The notes: a model not told the origin generated them from the letters alone. Counted from the stretch's first letter, positions 36,700 through 45,280 are shown. The stretch: 64,000 bases of DNA from Burkholderia sp. H160 (GCA_000173575.1 ABYL01000023.1:1-64000); one strand, 5' to 3'. Made by a program: numbers and translations.

Positions 36700-36966
36700 T
36701 CAACGACGACGAAATGCGGCTCTTTGCGTTGCGCCGCCGCCCCGTTCATCCTTATGCCGAAAATTGATTCGGCCTTTCGTCAGGTCGTACACCGAGAGTT
36801 CAAGCGTTACCCGATCGCCTGCAAGGATGCGAATGTGATTCCTGCGAATCCGACCGGACGCGTAGGCCCCTACCACCACGCCATTGTCGAGCGTGACTCG
36901 GTAGCGGCTGTCTGGCAACACTTCGTCAACGATACCGTCGAGTTCCAGCAGTTCTTCTTTGGCCAT
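36700..36966 (-). CDS. infA: Translation initiation factor IF-1 paralogue
   Basis: 88 residues; the S1/OB fold spans residues 1-72 ([70 protein letters not shown]) and a 15-residue Gly/Arg-rich tail follows, longer than the usual 72 residues. AGGAG lies 7 bases before the ATG. IF-1 blocks the A site during initiation. A frameshifted duplicate lies at 34403-34516. Together with S21 and CspA nearby it makes a translation/RNA-binding gene set inside accessory DNA. Confidence 0.9.
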   Translation of the reverse strand: MAKEELLELDGIVDEVLPDSRYRVTLDNGVVVGAYASGRIRRNHIRILAGDRVTLELSVYDLTKGRINFRHKDERGGGATQRAAFRRR

Positions 36967-37491
36967 TCAAAGGCTCCTGATCAATTGGCGAGACACGGGC
37001 TCAGATGCCGCATTGAGCAAGAGGCCGCGAGCGTTGTTGGATACACGCTCGCGCGGTAGTGGAAGGCGATGAAATCGCTGGGCAGCCCTTGCGTCCCGGA
37101 AGTCATGGACATCGCGCTGGCCGGGCCGCGAACTAGGTACGCGAGGCCGATCGGTCAGACACGGCAGCTCGCAATACCGGCCGGATGCGAGTCGGGGCGT
37201 GCAGTCCAGCGACCGCTGCTATCGCTTGCCTCACTGGACTATCAATTAAAGGGAGTGTCGCGACTAACTAACGCGCGTGTTTTCGGTGCTGTGCGAAGCG
37301 AACTGGCCCTGCATTGTAGCCGAAGACCGCCATCTGCCCCGCCACTACCGGCGGGGCCAGAAGGAAGGGAGTGTTGTCAGCCATGCGTGCCGGTGATGCG
37401 CGGTTCGCGATCCTGCGTCATGTTTGGGCGGGTTTTGTTGCACCCCCTGGTGCCTCAGATGCGCTGAGCGTTTTGAACCGTGGCGTTGTCT
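36967..37491. other. 525-base region with no clear gene
   Basis: The promoter of the infA-rpsU pair must lie at its left end. The rest holds only short frames without support. Confidence 0.35.
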
Positions 37492-37716
37492 TTAACCGCG
37501 CGTATCGATCCAGTTGCGTGCCCATTGGGTTGAGTGCTGCAAGGCCTGCTCTTCACTTTTGAAGTAGTCGAGCGAATAGAACCGGTAGCGGCCTTCTGCT
37601 CGCGCGCTATCGATGCGTTCGAGCAGCAAGTTAGATGAGAAGCTACCGTCGGTCAAACGATGCGACGAGGATTGGATGGCATAGCCGTTGTATTGTTGAA
37701 TTTGTTTGTTCTGCAT
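37492..37716 (-). CDS. Small hypothetical protein (74 aa), family A-like
   Basis: Starts MQNKQIQQYNGYAIQSSSHR; ends SLDYFKSEEQALQHSTQWAR followed by NWIDTRG. The end (helix with WAxxWIDxR) and the length resemble family A at 14436 and 33359, and the YNGYAI start resembles the YxGxxI start of family B, so it may be a distant relative. The upstream 30 bases are unusually AT-rich and have no strong ribosome binding site. Function unknown. Confidence 0.5.
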   Translation of the reverse strand: MQNKQIQQYNGYAIQSSSHRLTDGSFSSNLLLERIDSARAEGRYRFYSLDYFKSEEQALQHSTQWARNWIDTRG

Positions 37717-37996
37717 TTTAATTTTAATGATATTTGAGTGCGCACGTGCTGCGCGAAAAGGGCAGGCGTGCGCCAATTCAAAGCCATTCGAGCCGACTTC
37801 TGAAGCAGTCGAACAGCGAAAAATGGCGGCGAAGCCTGAGGGGAGATTGAGGCGCAAGAAGGCGTATGACGCTCTTGGCAAACTGCTCAATAAGCAGATG
37901 CCAATCAGGCGCGATTGCTCCAGCTGAGGGAGACGAAGCTCCGCGAGGGTGTCGCTGCAACCCGGCATCCGGTGCGGGAGGCCGGGCTCTTCAACT

Positions 37997-38200
37997 TTAC
38001 AGCGGCTTGATGTTAGCCGCTTGCAGCCCCTTCGGGCCTTGCTTCGTTTCGAAGCTCACTTTCTGATTTTCAGCCAGCGTCTTGAAACCGTCGCCCCTGA
38101 TTTCGGAGAAGTGAGCAAACAGGTCGTCGCCGCCCTTGTCTGGGGTGATGAAGCCAAAGCCTTTGCTGTCGTTGAACCACTTAACGGTGCCAGTATCCAT
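37997..38200 (-). CDS. cspA: Cold-shock protein CspA family
   Basis: 67 residues starting [20 protein letters not shown], with RNP1 (KGFGFI) and RNP2-like (DLFAHF) motifs, ending [11 protein letters not shown]. The standard length and fold bind single-stranded RNA and DNA and melt RNA structure, helping translation under stress. The leader upstream (38201-38275) is short and T-rich on the coding strand. Together with infA and rpsU nearby it marks this segment as a translation/stress module. Confidence 0.93.
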   Translation of the reverse strand: MDTGTVKWFNDSKGFGFITPDKGGDDLFAHFSEIRGDGFKTLAENQKVSFETKQGPKGLQAANIKPL

Positions 38201-38429
38201 AAAGAATCCTTGAGAAAAAATGCGAAAGTTTGCTCTATTAAAGAGCGCGTGAAGCTTCAAGGAGGGAGAGGACAACGAATACCGCGGAGGAGCGAGGAAT
38301 TGATGAACAGCAATCGAACTTCTTGAACTTCGGAGTGAACAGTACCCGCCGGATGGACCAGCGTCAATACTTATCTTGTAACTGTTTCACCAAGCGGCCC
38401 GTTTTGCAGGCGAAGCGATGCGGCCACCA

Positions 38430-38840
38430 GCTACAAGGACCGTAAGGCGGTTGCCACCGCGCTGCGCCGATTTACGCCGCAGCCAGCGAACAGGCCGCAC
38501 AGCAGGCGCTGGAAGACTTCGCTCACGGGCTGCGGGGAACGGAATATCCGACCATCGTGTAGTCCTGGCGACGAGCGTGAAAAAAAGTCACGCCCTTCTT
38601 CGTTTTCCCGTCTGAGATACGCCGGGTCATGTGCACTACAAACGCACGAGAGTCTGAATATGCAACTGCGCAAGAACATCAAGACCCGAGGGCACTTCCC
38701 AAACGACGAGGCGGCCATCAAGCTGCTGTGGCTGCCGCTTCGTGATGTGATGGCCAAGTCCGTGCGAGCCGCATTCGACTGGCCATCCGCCATGAACTAA
38801 TTTGCTATTCTGTTTGGCGAGCGCTTCACGCACGCACGCG
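38430..38840 (+). pseudogene. IS256-family transposase, 3' remnant
   Basis: Translation in shifting frames gives YKDRKAVATALR, then PIYAAASEQAAQQALEDF, then TPFFVFPSEIRRVM, then QLRKNIKTRGHFPNDEAAIK and KSVRAAFDWPSAMN, ending FAILFGERFTHAR. This is the C-terminal third of an IS256-type (mutator) transposase. There are at least two frameshifts and in-frame TAG, TGA and TAA stops. The sequence after it to about 38885 (GCACACTAAATTGCGGACAG) looks like the right end of the element. The rest of the IS is gone. Confidence 0.8.
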
Positions 38841-38904
38841 GACAACTCCGAAAACCGTCTCGCACACTAAATTGCGGACAGGTTCGGCCGAAAGCGCAAA
38901 CCCG

Positions 38905-39314
38905 TCGAGATCGACTCGCGTTTGCATCCGGCGACGAAAGCGACTGTCTCTCCCGGTACTATCAACGTTATTAGTGGACGGATGTCGCAACGTGCATGGC
39001 GCCTAAAACCGGCGCAAGCCTATCCTGCAGTTCCTAATTTTCTTGTTGTTTTTGACGTGCGATTTCAAATGCAATCAGCTCTCCGCGGGACGCTGTTGGA
39101 ATCGTTACTGAGCGGACCGTTAGCTTGTTCGACACGCTTTGCATGCCAGTGCGCCTTGTTCTAAACGGAGGGGACCATTCCGAGCAAACCGCGAAGCAAT
39201 CGTCTCGGATGCAGTTGCGCCCCGCGCAAGCAACGGGTTCAACTCGGGTGATACAGAAAGCTTTGACCGTCGGTTCTGGCACAAGCAAACCAGGCATCCG
39301 CTGCCAGCCTACAG
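38905..39314. repeat. Diverged 0.4-kb repeat, copy 2
   Basis: Partner of 23099-23502 in the same orientation. On the minus strand it contains an open frame of 102 residues (39034-39342) with DDCFAVCSEWSPPFRTRRTG in the middle. The frame keeps much of its amino acid sequence in copy 1 apart from one stop. It begins about 20 bases after the end of the IS256 remnant. Confidence 0.7.
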
Positions 39315-39545
39315 AACTACCTGTTTCAAATCTCACGCGCATGTGAGCGAAACAACCGCGACTTACGATCGCCGTTGCGAATTGTCCACGAAAGAAAAAA
39401 GTAAGTTATTCCAACGAATTCCATGCGCGCTCGAGGTAGTCCTGCAACGTCTGCTTCCAACCGGAGCGTCGTATTGACATGTCATTCGATGGCGTAGACG
39501 ATTAAATCAAACCCTCTCATCACCAAATGCAAACGGAAGGCCATC

Positions 39546-40004
39546 ATGCCCGCATCGAAGACTTACACGAAAGCGCAATGGGAGGAGTTTGCCCGACGAC
39601 TCGATGAGTTACCGGAAAAGCCACCATCGGAACAGCGCGTTACCGTACGAGATGCAATGCCGAAGTTTCGCGGCCATATCAATGCAGCTCGTGCGAAGGG
39701 GTATTCGCTTGAGCAGCTAATCGATCAGGCGAAGGAGGCCGGTATGGACATCACGGCTAGTGCGCTTCGCTACGCGCTCCAGGATAAGACGAAACGACGA
39801 ACGTACACCCGCCAGATACCTGGCTCGCAACAATCGCCAAGCAAAGCGAACCCGCTTGTCACTCGTTCAGACCCGCAGAAGTTCGGTCAGCAGTCCGGTA
39901 CGCCTTCGCGAGCAAAGAGGGAGCCCGGCAACGGCAAACCCGGATCGATGATCGCTCACGACGAATTCAGTTTCGAGATCAGACCGGATACCGAAAATCT
40001 TTGA
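39546..40004 (+). CDS. Hypothetical protein, possible mobilisation/DNA-binding protein
   Basis: 152 residues starting MPASKTYTKAQWEEFARRLD. The middle (MPKFRGHINAARAKGYSLEQ, then AGMDITASALRYALQ) resembles the helical DNA-binding part of small plasmid proteins of the TraK/MobC kind, in which a GYS-type turn precedes a recognition helix. The C-terminal half (about 85-152) is Ser/Pro/Lys-rich and probably disordered. GGAAGG precedes the ATG. Located between the repeat and the integrase, as accessory genes of integrative elements often are. Weak assignment. Confidence 0.5.
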   Translation: MPASKTYTKAQWEEFARRLDELPEKPPSEQRVTVRDAMPKFRGHINAARAKGYSLEQLIDQAKEAGMDITASALRYALQDKTKRRTYTRQIPGSQQSPSKANPLVTRSDPQKFGQQSGTPSRAKREPGNGKPGSMIAHDEFSFEIRPDTENL

Positions 40005-40131
40005 ACGCGAGAGCGATGAAGACTTTCCCGATAATCGAACCTGTTTCGACCATTTGAAAGTTGACTGAGCGAAGCAGTGGCATCAACAGATGCGCACGCA
40101 TTGACACGCCTGAAATCGCACAACGCAGTCG

Positions 40132-41361
40132 TTAAGTCGCAGCTTTCCCGCTTCCAATACGAATAACCTCCGCACCCAAACGGAGCCGATCCAGATAGTC
40201 CGCCCATTTCTGCATCATTACCCGGCGTTCTTTGATGAACTTCGTGCGGTTATAGGCTGTGCCAAGGTTGTCCGGCACTGTGTGCGCGAGTTGATGCTCG
40301 ATCACTTCCGGCTTCTGATCTAGCTCCTCATGCAGGATCGTGCGCGCCATCGCACGAAAGCCGTGTCCCGTGATGTCCGTGCGCGTGTCATAGCCGAGCC
40401 TGCGCAGTGCAGCATTGATCGTGGCCTCGCTCATCGGCCGCTTGCGATCGCGCGCGCCAGGGAACACATAGCGGCCGGCACGGGTAAGTGCGTACAGTTC
40501 ACGCAGAATGGCGATCGACTGCGTGGAGAGCGGCACCAGATGCTCAGTCTCAGTCTTGGTGACGAGGTAGCGCCATTCGCCCTTGTCCAGATCGAATTGG
40601 GACCATTCGGCCTGGCGAAGCTCCCCGGGGCGGACAAACAGCAGAGGCGCAAGTCTGAGCGCGCAGAGGACAGGGAAGGTGCCGGCGAACCCGTCGAACG
40701 CACGGAGAATCTCGCCAACCTTGGTCGGATCTGTGATCGAAGCGAAGTGGGTTGTTTGTGCTGGGGGAATCGCGCCGACCAGATCCCGAGCGGGGTCGGC
40801 CTTGCAATGTCCCTCCTTGATGCCGTACCGGAATACCCGGCTGATCTCGCTACGCACACGATGGGCCGTGAAGCGGGCGCCGCGACTGTCGACCCGCTTC
40901 AGGACGGCCAGAATGTCTGGCGCGTCGATGTCGGTAACTGGGCGCTTGCCGAGCCACGGGAACACGTCGTTTTCCATGCGGGCGAGCGTCTTCACGTGCT
41001 GGGCTGGCTCGACACTGCTCTTGCGCTCGTTCATCCAGCCGCGCGCGACTGCCTCGAAAGAGTTGGCCGCGGCGAGCCTGGCGGCTCGTTTCTCGAGGCG
41101 TTTGACGTTACTTGGGTCCAGTCCAGCTGCCAGCTTTTCGCGGGCCTCGTCTCGCTTTTTGCGCGCTGCCGCGAGCGACACGTCCGGATAGACGCCGAGC
41201 GCGAGCGTCTTGTCCTTGCCCGCAAACCGGTAGTTCATCCGCCAGTATTTCGCGCCGGACCTGTCGAGCTGGAGATACATGCGACCACCGTCAGCGAGGC
41301 GGTTGCCGGTGCCATCCGAGTTGTAGCGGGCGTTCTTAACCTGGACGTCGGTCAGCGACAT
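40132..41361 (-). CDS. P4-type tyrosine integrase
   Basis: 409 residues from the ATG at 41361. N-terminal DUF4102-type arm-binding domain (MSLTDVQVKNARYNSDGTGN, LALGVYPDVSLAAARKKRDE), core-binding domain, and catalytic domain with Arg in RPGELRQAEW, HGFRAMART (HxxR), a later His in HQLAHTV, and the nucleophile Tyr in LGTAYNRT. The frame is open upstream through the tRNA gene, but that is not part of the protein. The gene stands 174 bases from the tRNA-Leu 3' end and reads away from it, the standard layout for elements that integrate in tRNA genes. Confidence 0.93.
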   Translation of the reverse strand: MSLTDVQVKNARYNSDGTGNRLADGGRMYLQLDRSGAKYWRMNYRFAGKDKTLALGVYPDVSLAAARKKRDEAREKLAAGLDPSNVKRLEKRAARLAAANSFEAVARGWMNERKSSVEPAQHVKTLARMENDVFPWLGKRPVTDIDAPDILAVLKRVDSRGARFTAHRVRSEISRVFRYGIKEGHCKADPARDLVGAIPPAQTTHFASITDPTKVGEILRAFDGFAGTFPVLCALRLAPLLFVRPGELRQAEWSQFDLDKGEWRYLVTKTETEHLVPLSTQSIAILRELYALTRAGRYVFPGARDRKRPMSEATINAALRRLGYDTRTDITGHGFRAMARTILHEELDQKPEVIEHQLAHTVPDNLGTAYNRTKFIKERRVMMQKWADYLDRLRLGAEVIRIGSGKAAT

Positions 41362-41430
41362 GGTGGTATCTCCCTCTGGAAAAACCCAGAAACGAGCCAG
41401 ATACCACCAAAAATACCACCAGATACCACC
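41362..41430. repeat. ATACCACC boxes upstream of integrase gene
   Basis: Direct copies of ATACCACC at 41401-41408, 41413-41420 and 41423-41430, and one inverted copy at 41362-41369. Two copies with the same 12-base spacing occur at 23731 and 23743 near the other island end. They could be arm-type binding sites of the integrase. Confidence 0.55.
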
Positions 41431-41463
41431 GGCTGTCGTCGAGTCAACGTGGATCGCGGGGGA

Positions 41464-41499
41464 ATAAAAACCCCCGCAAGACCTTGATCTTGCAGGGTT
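41464..41499 (-). terminator. Intrinsic terminator of tRNA-Leu
   Basis: On the minus strand CCCTGCAAGA pairs with TCTTGCGGGG around a short loop and is followed by GTTTTTATT. It lies 35 bases after the tRNA 3' end. As it is on the island side of the attachment site it would be supplied by the element. Confidence 0.75.
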
Positions 41500-41534
41500 T
41501 CTCGGAATACTGCGGCGCTTGCCGGAACATCTGA

Positions 41535-41619
41535 TGGTGCCCAGGGCCGGAATCGAACCGGCACGCCTTGCGGCGGGGGATTTTGAGTCCCCTGCGTCTA
41601 CCAATTTCACCACCTGGGC
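41535..41619 (-). tRNA. tRNA-Leu (anticodon CAA)
   Basis: 85 bases with encoded CCA (TGG at 41535-41537 on the plus strand). Acceptor stem GCCCAGG/CCTGGGC, D-arm GTGGTGAAATTGGTAGAC, anticodon loop CTCAAAA giving CAA (reads UUG), a long variable arm (CGCCGCAAGGCG) and T-loop GGTTCGATTCC. Class II tRNA size fits leucine. Its 3' part at 41542-41557 is repeated at 23662-23677, so it is the integration target of the island. Confidence 0.95.
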
Positions 41620-41742
41620 AGATACTGCAGCGCGCGCATCGGGAGTTCAGCGCGCGAGGAAGACGCAGATTATGGCCGAAAATCGCTCGACGGGCAAGCC
41701 GATTGCTTTCGCCGACCCCCGGACGTTCGCGGCGTGCGGTGC

Positions 41743-43128
41743 TCAGACCGTGCGCGAGAATCGTTCGAGCGTCTGCTGGCCGAGATAGCGGTCAAATACC
41801 ATCGCGAGATTGCGCACGAGCATGCGGCCGGCCATCCGCACTTTGAGCTTGCGCGCGCCGAGCGAGATCAGCCCGTCGTCCTCGAATGCGCGCAGACGCG
41901 CGAGTTCCGGCGCGAACGTGTCGGCGAAGCGGATGCCGTACGCGGTTTCGAATTCATCGAAGCGCAATTCGAGGTTGCACATGAGCTGTGTGATCACGTC
42001 GCGCCGCAGACTGTCGTCGGCGGACAGACGGATGCCTCGCGCAATCGCGAGACGACCCGCGTCGATCGCGTCGGTGTAAGCGGGCAGCTCCCGCGCGTTT
42101 TGCGCGTACACGTCGCCGACCTTGCCGATCGACGATGCGCCGAAGCCGATCAGATCGCACTCGGCCCGCGTGCTATAGCCCTGAAAATTGCGATGCAAGG
42201 TGCGCTGTGCCTGCGCGCGCGCGAGTTCGTCGGTAGGCAGCGCGAAGTGATCCATGCCGATGTACACATAGCCCGCCTCCGTCAGCTGTTCGACCACCCG
42301 TTGCAGCAGTGCGAGCCGCTGCTCGCTCGACGGCAGCGTCGCGGGATCCATCTGGCGCTGCATCTTGAAGATCTGCGGCATGTGCGCATACCCGAACACC
42401 GAGAGCCGGTCGGGCGCGAGCCCGAGCATCGTGTCGAGCGTGCGACTGAAGCTCGCGACCGTTTGATGGGGCAGGCCATAAATCAGATCGACGCCGATCG
42501 AATGAAACCCATGCATGCGCGCGGCCTGTATCACCGACGCGGTCATCTCGAACGGTTGAATGCGATTGATCGCCTGCTGCACGCGCGGATCGAAGTCCTG
42601 CACGCCGAGGCTCAGCCGGTTGAAACCGAGGCGGCGCAGAAGCGCGATCGTGTCGGGCGACGCCTCGCGCGGATCGACCTCGATCGAATATTCGGCTTCG
42701 CCGTCGGGCAGCAACTGGAAGTGCTCGCGCGTCGCGGCCACTAGCTCGGCCATCTCGTCATGCGACAGGAACGTCGGCGTGCCGCCGCCCCAATGCAGTT
42801 GCGACACGGGCCGCCGTGTATCGAAACTCGCTGCCTGCAAGCCAATTTCGCGTTTGAGCCGTTCGAGGTACGGCCGCGCATGCGCGCGGTTTTTCGTCAC
42901 GACCTTGTTGCAGCCGCAGTAGAAGCACACGGTGTCGCAAAACGGAATGTGGAAGTACAGCGACAGATCGGTCGACGCGGCGCCAGGGTCGGCGGCGGCG
43001 CGGCGATAGTCGGCGGTGTCGAATGTTTCGCGGAACTGCGGCGCGGTCGGATAGGACGTATACCGGGGACCGTTCGCGCTGTAGCGCGCGAGCAGGTCGG
43101 GGCGGAACAGGGAGTCGGCTAGGGACAT
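41743..43128 (-). CDS. hemN: Oxygen-independent coproporphyrinogen III dehydrogenase
   Basis: 461 residues, the usual HemN length. Radical SAM enzyme: the 4Fe-4S cluster cysteines are Cys64, Cys68 and Cys71 in FCDTVCFYCGC, followed by LHWGGGTPTFL and SIEVDPREASPD. It turns coproporphyrinogen III into protoporphyrinogen IX without oxygen in haem synthesis. The N terminus (RYSANGPRYTSYPTAPQF) and the C-terminal HemN domain separate it from HemW. The start MSLADSLFRPDLL is chosen; the frame is open further upstream. Immediately outside the island. Confidence 0.95.
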   Translation of the reverse strand: MSLADSLFRPDLLARYSANGPRYTSYPTAPQFRETFDTADYRRAAADPGAASTDLSLYFHIPFCDTVCFYCGCNKVVTKNRAHARPYLERLKREIGLQAASFDTRRPVSQLHWGGGTPTFLSHDEMAELVAATREHFQLLPDGEAEYSIEVDPREASPDTIALLRRLGFNRLSLGVQDFDPRVQQAINRIQPFEMTASVIQAARMHGFHSIGVDLIYGLPHQTVASFSRTLDTMLGLAPDRLSVFGYAHMPQIFKMQRQMDPATLPSSEQRLALLQRVVEQLTEAGYVYIGMDHFALPTDELARAQAQRTLHRNFQGYSTRAECDLIGFGASSIGKVGDVYAQNARELPAYTDAIDAGRLAIARGIRLSADDSLRRDVITQLMCNLELRFDEFETAYGIRFADTFAPELARLRAFEDDGLISLGARKLKVRMAGRMLVRNLAMVFDRYLGQQTLERFSRTV

Positions 43129-43307
43129 GAGCGGTGTGGGATGGTCGGCGGCTCTCGCGGCGTGCCGCGTGTGCATGGCCAGCCGGGAGATCTGAGTTTA
43201 AGTGCGCGTGAGTGGACCCCGATTGCGTAAAAAGGTCGCACGGACAGGCAGTGGCACAATGCGGGTCTGGCAACGCGTTGCCAAGGTTTGAGTTCAGGAA
43301 GGATGAC

Positions 43308-43622
43308 GTGGATCAAAGGTTGAACAGCGAACAGGTCGACGGCCACGCGTGCCGTCCCGATTGCGGCGCGTGCTGTATCGCGCCGTCGATTTCGAGTCCG
43401 ATTCCGGGCATGCCGGACGGCAAGCCGGCGGGCGTGCGCTGCATCCAACTCGGCGACGATCTGCGCTGTGCGATCTTCGGCCGGCCGGAGCGGCCCGCAT
43501 GCTGCTCGGGTTTGCAGCCGCAACTCGAGATGTGCGGCACGAATCGCGGTGAAGCGCTCGCGTGGCTCACGCAACTGGAAGCGCAAACGCAACCGCAACC
43601 GCAACTGGCATCCCAGCCATGA
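43308..43622 (+). CDS. YkgJ-family cysteine-cluster protein
   Basis: 104 residues from GTG 43308, with AGGAAGGA 5-6 bases upstream; no ATG start fits. The Cys pattern CRPDCGACC near the N terminus and [15 protein letters not shown] near the C terminus is that of YkgJ/UPF0153 proteins, which are proposed to bind zinc or an iron-sulfur cluster. The last 20 residues are a Gln/Pro-rich tail. Function in the cell is not known. Followed by the DUF1439 lipoprotein gene on the same strand. Confidence 0.85.
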   Translation: MDQRLNSEQVDGHACRPDCGACCIAPSISSPIPGMPDGKPAGVRCIQLGDDLRCAIFGRPERPACCSGLQPQLEMCGTNRGEALAWLTQLEAQTQPQPQLASQP

Positions 43623-43706
43623 CGCGCTGCACGCGCTAAGCGTCATCACGAATCACACCAGCCAACGCAAGCCGATGTCCGCAAGGGCTTCCACAGGAGA
43701 TTTCGC

Positions 43707-44300
43707 ATGACTCGACCCGCAGCGCCCGCCCGGCGCCGCTTTCTGCGCGCAGCGCTGACCGGCGTTAGCGTGCTTGGCATCACCGTGTCGCTCGCTGCCT
43801 GCGCGAGCCCGACGTTTCCGTTCATGCCGTCGCACTACACGTTCTCGCAGCGGCAGGTGCAGGAGGCCGTGCAGCGCAAGTTCCCCTATCAGCGCACGGT
43901 GTCGCAGGTGTTCGACGTCGCGCTGAGCAACCCGACGGTGGGCATGCTGCCCGATGCGAACCGCGTGCAGGTGAAACTCGACGCGCGTTTCGCGAGCCCG
44001 TTCCTGCAAGAGCCGGTCGATGGCGTGTTCACGCTGTCGAGCGAGCTCGCATACGACGCGGCGAGCCGCTCGGTGATCCTCAAGTCGCCGAGCGTCGATA
44101 ACGTCAGCGTGAGCGGCCAGGCTCAGGTCTATACGCAGCAGATCAACGCGGCCGCCGCGTTGCTCGCCACCCAATTGCTGACGAACTATCCGATCTACAC
44201 CTTCAAGCCCGACCAACTGCAGTTTGCCGGCGTCCATTACGAACCCGGTACAATCACCATCCTTACAAACGGCATACGCGTGCAGATCGTCGAAAAATGA
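43707..44300 (+). CDS. DUF1439-family lipoprotein (YceB-like)
   Basis: 197 residues. Lipoprotein signal peptide with a twin-Arg-like basic start (RRRFLRAAL) and lipobox LAAC at about residues 29-32. The mature part (YTFSQRQVQEAVQRKFPYQR, then LPDANRVQVKLDARF, then TNGIRVQIVEK at the end) is the DUF1439 domain, a lipid-binding-like fold of the SMP/TULIP type. CAGGAGA precedes the ATG. Predicted in the inner leaflet of the outer membrane or the outer face of the inner membrane. Precedes uppP. Confidence 0.82.
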   Translation: MTRPAAPARRRFLRAALTGVSVLGITVSLAACASPTFPFMPSHYTFSQRQVQEAVQRKFPYQRTVSQVFDVALSNPTVGMLPDANRVQVKLDARFASPFLQEPVDGVFTLSSELAYDAASRSVILKSPSVDNVSVSGQAQVYTQQINAAAALLATQLLTNYPIYTFKPDQLQFAGVHYEPGTITILTNGIRVQIVEK

Positions 44301-44398
44301 CACGCACGCGCGGCCGCCAGGGCCGCGCATGCCAGCGATGACCGTGCCGGTCCTTTTCGTCGTTTCGATGCGACAACCTACCGCGATAAGGGGCACGG

Positions 44399-45235
44399 AT
44401 GGACTGGCTACTCGCTTGCAAGGCGCTGATTCTCGGCGTGGTCGAGGGATTGACGGAGTTCTTGCCGGTGTCGAGCACCGGGCATCTGATCGTCGTCGGC
44501 AGTCTGCTCGATTTCTCCGGCGAGCACGCGAAAAACTTCTATGTCGTGATCCAGCTCGGTGCGATTCTCGCCGTGTGCTGGGAGTTTCGCCGCCGCATCG
44601 GCAACGTGATCGTAGGTCTGCCAAGCCGGCCCGATGCGCGGCGTTTCGCGCTGAATGTGATCATCGCGACGATTCCGGCCGTCGTGCTCGGCCTGCTGTT
44701 CGAGAAGTCGATCAAGGAGGCGCTGTTCTCGCCGGTGCCGGTCGCGTTTGCGCTGGTCGCGGGCGGCGTCGTGATCCTGTGGGCGGAGGCGCGTCAACGT
44801 GCGCGGGGCGACGCGGCCGTGCGGGTGCGCAGCATCGACGATCTGAGTCCGCTCGATGCGCTGAAAGTCGGCCTCGCGCAGTGCTTCGCGCTGATTCCGG
44901 GGACCTCGCGCTCAGGCTCGACGATCATTGGCGGCATGCTGTTCGGCATCGAGCGCCGCGCCGCGACAGAGTTTTCATTCTTTCTCGCCATTCCGATCAT
45001 TTTCGGCGCGACGGCCTACGAGTTGTACAAGGACTGGCATCTGCTCACCACCGATGCGCTCGGCAGCTTCGCACTTGGTTTCGCGGCGGCGTTCGTCAGT
45101 GCGTTCATCTGCATACGCTGGCTGTTGCGCTACGTCGCGTCGCATGACTTCACGGTGTTCGCGTGGTATCGGATCGGCTTTGGCCTGCTGATTCTGCTGA
45201 TCGGTTATAGCGGCGGCTTGAGCTGGGCCGATTGA
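44399..45235 (+). CDS. uppP: Undecaprenyl-diphosphate phosphatase
   Basis: 278 residues, BacA/UppP type. Catalytic motifs are [13 protein letters not shown] near the start and [14 protein letters not shown] in the middle, with eight predicted membrane helices. It recycles undecaprenyl diphosphate to the monophosphate carrier for peptidoglycan and other polymers, and gives some bacitracin tolerance. AAGGGG lies upstream of ATG 44399. A bidirectional terminator follows at 45252. Confidence 0.95.
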   Translation: MDWLLACKALILGVVEGLTEFLPVSSTGHLIVVGSLLDFSGEHAKNFYVVIQLGAILAVCWEFRRRIGNVIVGLPSRPDARRFALNVIIATIPAVVLGLLFEKSIKEALFSPVPVAFALVAGGVVILWAEARQRARGDAAVRVRSIDDLSPLDALKVGLAQCFALIPGTSRSGSTIIGGMLFGIERRAATEFSFFLAIPIIFGATAYELYKDWHLLTTDALGSFALGFAAAFVSAFICIRWLLRYVASHDFTVFAWYRIGFGLLILLIGYSGGLSWAD

Positions 45236-45251
45236 AGTCTGCCGTGCAACG

Positions 45252-45280
45252 AAAAAAGGTCCGCATATGCGGACCTTTTT
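45252..45280. terminator. Bidirectional terminator between uppP and trmB
   Basis: GGTCCGCATATGCGGACC (45258-45275) is a perfect palindrome flanked by A6 on the left and T5 on the right, so it can end transcription from both the uppP and the trmB side. Confidence 0.9.

Noticed and set aside
39034..39342. 102-residue minus-strand gene inside repeat copy 2
   Set aside because: No ribosome binding site, no known family, and the matching frame in copy 1 has a stop. Kept only as a possibility in the repeat finding.
41401..41430. ATACCACC repeats as a CRISPR array
   Set aside because: Units are 8 bases with 2-5 base spacing and lie next to the integrase; no spacers of usual length and no cas genes.
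41362..41613. N-terminal extension of the integrase reading through the tRNA gene (MVKLVDAGDSKSP...)
   Set aside because: This is the translation of the tRNA-Leu gene in the same direction. The protein family begins at MSLTDVQ.
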